From Halomonas sp. KG2 (GTDB lineage Bacteria > Pseudomonadota > Gammaproteobacteria > Pseudomonadales > Halomonadaceae): DNA of 64,000 bases. A program made the translations under genes and the position numbers. Below, in pieces: positions 61,196 through 64,000 of the stretch. The notes under the pieces are model-generated. The model had not been told where the DNA came from. It was given only the letters and a program-made list of their open reading frames with translations, and ran no database searches. Every line of letters begins with the position of its first letter. Positions within the stretch are counted from its first letter, which is position 1. The DNA is taken from the NCBI GenBank assembly GCA_030440445.1, contig CP098528.1, positions 2,418,001 to 2,482,000 on the forward strand, written 5' to 3'.

Positions 61196-62455
61196 TTAGC
61201 CGTTACGCAGCTGTTCAAGCAGTTGCTGGGCGATATCCACACGCACCTTACCGCCATCCACAAGCAGCGCTGCGATACGATCAACTTCATCGTTCTCGGC
61301 CCCGGCCATTACCGCAATATTTTTAGCATGCAGTGCCATATGGCCCTTCTGAATGCCGGTGGTCGCCAGCGCCTTAATGGCGGCAAAATTCTGCGCCAAA
61401 CCCACCGCGACAATAATACGTGCCAAGCGATCCGCTGTTTTAACGCCCAGAATATCAAGACAGTGCCGAGCACTAGGGTGCGATCGAGTAGCGCCGCCTA
61501 CCAAGCCTACCGGCATAGGCATTTCTAAGGTACCAGTCAGGTTCCCTTCACTATCGGCTTCCCAATGTGTCAAGGAACGGTAACGCCCCGTGCGAGCGGC
61601 GTAGGCATGAGCACCCGCTTCTACCGCGCGGGTATCGTTGCCCGTTGACAGCACGACAGCGCTAACTCCATTCATGATGCCTTTGTTGTGGGTAGCTGCC
61701 CGGTAAGGGTCCTGGTCTGCGAAGCGATACGCGTTGAGCATACCGTCACGTACCGACTCCCCGCCAAGATCTTCAAGTTTCCAGGTAGCACGTGCGCGAG
61801 CAATACGCCGATCAGCGAGGTTGGACAGAATACGCAGACAGCTGCGACCACCGCTCCACTCCGCTAGAGAAGGCGCGACAGCTTCCGCCATCGAGTTGAC
61901 AGCATTGGCACCCATGGCGTCACGCACATCCACCAGCAGATGAACGATCAGCATGTTGTTGAGAACGCGCACTTCCAGGTCACGGAAACCCCCACCGTGC
62001 TGGAGCAGTACTGGGTCGGTTGCATCACAAATGCTTTTTACCTGTTCGAATTCGGAAAGCAGCCGAAGGCGTGCAAACTCGGGGTTAGGCACATCCAGCA
62101 ACTGTACCTGCGCAATCATGATGGGTTCTGACGTATCGGTATGAAACCCGCCCAATGCGCGACACTGCCTGGCCGCATTACACACGGCGGCGACCACGGA
62201 AGACTCTTCGGTCGCCATGGGTACCAGCTGTTCCTCGTCATCAATAATCAAATTGGTGGCAACGCCGATTGGCAGGTTCAGCGTACCAATGACGTTTTCG
62301 ATCATGGCATCGGCAGTGGCCGACGAGATATTGCCCGTATCAGAGAAATGCGTGCGAACCTCGCTGCCGAGCTCAGCTATTTCGATGACTTTCTCAAGCC
62401 GCTCGCTGGGAGTAAGCTGATAAAAACCAGGAATGCGGGATGTGCTGTGTGCCAT
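61196..62455 (-). CDS. mvaA: Class II (degradative) HMG-CoA reductase
   Basis: A 419-residue enzyme of the class II type (P. mevalonii 428). Class II markers are MIENVIGTLNLPIGVATNL, the ENVIG and PMATEESSVVAA segments with the catalytic Glu, and DAMGANAVNSMAE. The bacterial degradative enzyme oxidises mevalonate to HMG-CoA with NAD and CoA. With mvaB downstream the pair turns mevalonate into acetyl-CoA and acetoacetate. A biosynthetic direction is unlikely as no mevalonate-kinase genes are near and this group uses the MEP route (inference). Confidence 0.92.
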   Translation of the reverse strand: MAHSTSRIPGFYQLTPSERLEKVIEIAELGSEVRTHFSDTGNISSATADAMIENVIGTLNLPIGVATNLIIDDEEQLVPMATEESSVVAAVCNAARQCRALGGFHTDTSEPIMIAQVQLLDVPNPEFARLRLLSEFEQVKSICDATDPVLLQHGGGFRDLEVRVLNNMLIVHLLVDVRDAMGANAVNSMAEAVAPSLAEWSGGRSCLRILSNLADRRIARARATWKLEDLGGESVRDGMLNAYRFADQDPYRAATHNKGIMNGVSAVVLSTGNDTRAVEAGAHAYAARTGRYRSLTHWEADSEGNLTGTLEMPMPVGLVGGATRSHPSARHCLDILGVKTADRLARIIVAVGLAQNFAAIKALATTGIQKGHMALHAKNIAVMAGAENDEVDRIAALLVDGGKVRVDIAQQLLEQLRNG

Positions 62456-62495
62456 GAATAATGCCTCTGATCAATTGAGGTTGAATAAGTAAATG

Positions 62496-62541
62496 TGCCT
62501 GACGTGTACGATTTACCAAGAGTCAGCATATGCGTCAGGCA
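62496..62541 (-). repeat. Inverted repeat between tctA and mvaA
   Basis: TGCCTGACG (62496-62504) and CGTCAGGCA (62533-62541) pair across 28 bases. It lies within the transcript between the transporter and the reductase genes and could stabilise or partly end the upstream mRNA. Confidence 0.5.
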
Positions 62542-62555
62542 TGGATCCAAACGGA

Positions 62556-63908
62556 TTAAGCGATTAGCCCTAAAAGCCACGGTGCGGCATAAAGCGTCAT
62601 GAACTGCACGCCATAGTTGACGCCCCAACGGTTGAGTAGACCTGCCATCAGTGCCAGCACCATCACGCCCAAAATGCCCATTACTCCGGCATCCATATAG
62701 GCAAGCAGCATGACCAGCGAGAAGAACATCGCCAGGAACGCTTCGTGAGGAATGTGCTTGAACACAAAGATGCAGATACGCCGCGCGTACCGAACCGCAA
62801 TCGGGTAGGTAATCAGCAAAGCGACACCGGCACCCAAAATGCTTGCGATGGTAATTTCAGAAAAACTCATCAAGTGGTGAGCATTCTGCTCGAGCGTCAG
62901 TACCGGCGGTGCGTTGAAGAAGGCGTTGCCCGGGCCAATCGCCATCGGGCTCATCGGTATGCCTAGTGCCGCTAAGGGAATCAAGATGCCCGCGATGTAA
63001 GAGGCGTTGGTGACGGCATCCATTGAAGATAGCGCGCGACTAGCCTTATTGACCGTACCTTTCACCCAGCTCGACATTACTTCGCCCAGAAAGATCGTGA
63101 TGCCGACTGGGCTCATGAAGAATGTGACCGAACCCAGGACAGAGCTAGCTGCGGCCGAGGCGGTTTCCTGACGCGTCAGAATGCGAAACGGATTGGGTAG
63201 CTGCCCTTTCTCATCGTTACCGTAGATCTGGATCTGCTTAGGCTCAGACTCCGCCATTTTATGGCGCTCACTGTTGACCGTGAGCTGTGCCAGATTAAAC
63301 ATCATCGGGCCAATGGTGATGCCCAAGAAGAACGAGATGAATACAGTCTGCCCTTCTGGAATGACGCCCATCCCCCAATACAGGTGCCGCAAGCCCTGAA
63401 TCAATGCAGCCAGTAGCACAATACTGATCAGGCTGATGACTTTCTCCTTGCTCATCAGAGCAAGAAATACGGCCCCGCCAAAGAATATCTGGCTGGCATA
63501 CTGGCCAAGCAAATCGGCTAGGGGTGTCAATAGAAAAGCCAGAAACAGACTAATGGGGATCGCCACCAGCGTACCGATGACCGAACCGGACGCCATTTTA
63601 CGAATCGCCAGGGTGGCATGACCTTCACGCTTCAAGATCAGTGCGTGCTCAACCATAGGTGCCGACATCACCCCTCCCGGTATACCGGCTACCGAAACGG
63701 GAATGGAGTCGGTCAGCTTCTTAGCAACAATGGCCGCCATAAAGAAAGCCAGCACCACGGGAAGCGGTATGCCCGCGACCACCAGAGCCAGCGTTACCGG
63801 AGCCAGTACGGCGGTTTCATCGGTACCCGGTGCAACACCAATCGCGGTATAAACGATGACGGCAATGATCGCAGCCGCCAACATTTGAAGTAATAAGACG
63901 GGATCCAT
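62556..63908 (-). CDS. tctA: Tripartite tricarboxylate transporter large permease TctA
   Basis: A 450-residue membrane protein of the TctA family with about 10-12 segments. The conserved region usually around GIPGG is seen in SVAGIPGGVMSAPMVEHALI, with a second GIPMSPMAIGPGNAFFNAPP in the C-terminal half. It works with TctB and a periplasmic TctC binding protein to import carboxylates with sodium or protons. The gene for the small subunit precedes it by two bases. Association with mvaAB suggests mevalonate or HMG as substrate (inference). Confidence 0.85.
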   Translation of the reverse strand: MDPVLLLQMLAAAIIAVIVYTAIGVAPGTDETAVLAPVTLALVVAGIPLPVVLAFFMAAIVAKKLTDSIPVSVAGIPGGVMSAPMVEHALILKREGHATLAIRKMASGSVIGTLVAIPISLFLAFLLTPLADLLGQYASQIFFGGAVFLALMSKEKVISLISIVLLAALIQGLRHLYWGMGVIPEGQTVFISFFLGITIGPMMFNLAQLTVNSERHKMAESEPKQIQIYGNDEKGQLPNPFRILTRQETASAAASSVLGSVTFFMSPVGITIFLGEVMSSWVKGTVNKASRALSSMDAVTNASYIAGILIPLAALGIPMSPMAIGPGNAFFNAPPVLTLEQNAHHLMSFSEITIASILGAGVALLITYPIAVRYARRICIFVFKHIPHEAFLAMFFSLVMLLAYMDAGVMGILGVMVLALMAGLLNRWGVNYGVQFMTLYAAPWLLGLIA

Positions 63909-63910
63909 GA

Positions 63911-64000
63911 CTACTTATCCTCACCGGTTTGCAGCTGCCGTTTAGGGCGAAACAGCAGCGCATTGATGAAGAAGCCCAGAATAGCGCCGCTCAACCCAAG
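63911..64000 (-). CDS. tctB: C-terminal end of a TctB-like small permease (cut by window)
   Basis: The last 29 codons of an open frame on the minus strand, LGLSGAILGFFINALLFRPK and a charged tail ending GEDK. A membrane segment next to a basic tail directly before tctA fits the small permease TctB. The start lies outside the window, so identity is by position. Confidence 0.5.
   Translation of the reverse strand, partial: LGLSGAILGFFINALLFRPKRQLQTGEDK

Overview
The window looks like a chromosomal segment of a moderately halophilic gammaproteobacterium of the Halomonadaceae (Halomonas/Vreelandella type). This is inferred from the choline-to-glycine-betaine cluster, a GlpVSTPQ-type glycerol ABC importer beside glpD/glpK/glpR, the general protein similarity and the moderate GC content. 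No 16S or other species marker is present, so genus level is an inference.

Layout. 1-2.5 kb is an AT-rich accessory patch: a decayed serine recombinase, a HEPN-type protein resembling ApeA/abortive-infection proteins, and coding debris, next to the 4.5S SRP RNA gene (ffs) and an elongator tRNA-Met. 2.9-7.9 kb is osmoprotection: an orphan choline-binding protein divergent from betIBA, with a BetI-like operator between them. 8-10.6 kb is fadE. 11-21.4 kb is a full glycerol catabolic locus: ABC importer (two ATPases, two permeases, a small DUF2160 membrane protein, binding protein), glycerol-3-phosphate dehydrogenase, glycerol kinase and a DeoR-family repressor. 21.5-31 kb is mixed housekeeping: SLC13/RCK transporter, quinone oxidoreductase, glycerophosphodiesterase, endonuclease IV, cupin-XRE regulator with benE-type transporter, a lipoprotein and proS.

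31-34.5 kb (minus strand) holds the most unusual pair: a kinase-like protein fusing an HPr-kinase-type P-loop domain to a PqqD-like domain, twelve bases downstream of a Tat-signal protein made of eleven tandem pentapeptides. Beside it are a GGDEF protein and a small predicted molybdopterin-binding-like protein. 34.6-47.4 kb carries small membrane and housekeeping genes (SlyD-like PPIase, ampG, SEC-C/TPR protein, ABC1 kinase, topB, LysR/azoreductase pair, VOC protein, M48 protease with LemA).

47.5-53.5 kb is a run of small minus-strand accessory genes. Its right part has the signature of integron gene cassettes: the stop codons of two consecutive genes lie inside the 7-base R'' site of an attC-like element, and each R'' is exactly complementary to the start of its own cassette. 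Cargo is a pyridoxamine-oxidase-like protein and a Phd/RelE toxin-antitoxin module. No integrase is in the window. A ParD-like protein overlapping a second-type methionine aminopeptidase and a frameshifted VOC gene lie in the same run.

53.5-64 kb returns to metabolism: LysE exporter, glaH-lhgO (glutarate to 2-oxoglutarate via L-2-hydroxyglutarate), GNAT, metallo-beta-lactamase-fold hydrolase divergent from a GlxA-type regulator, and a minus-strand operon of tripartite tricarboxylate transporter (TctB end, TctA), class II HMG-CoA reductase and HMG-CoA lyase, which together suggest uptake and breakdown of mevalonate or a related acid.
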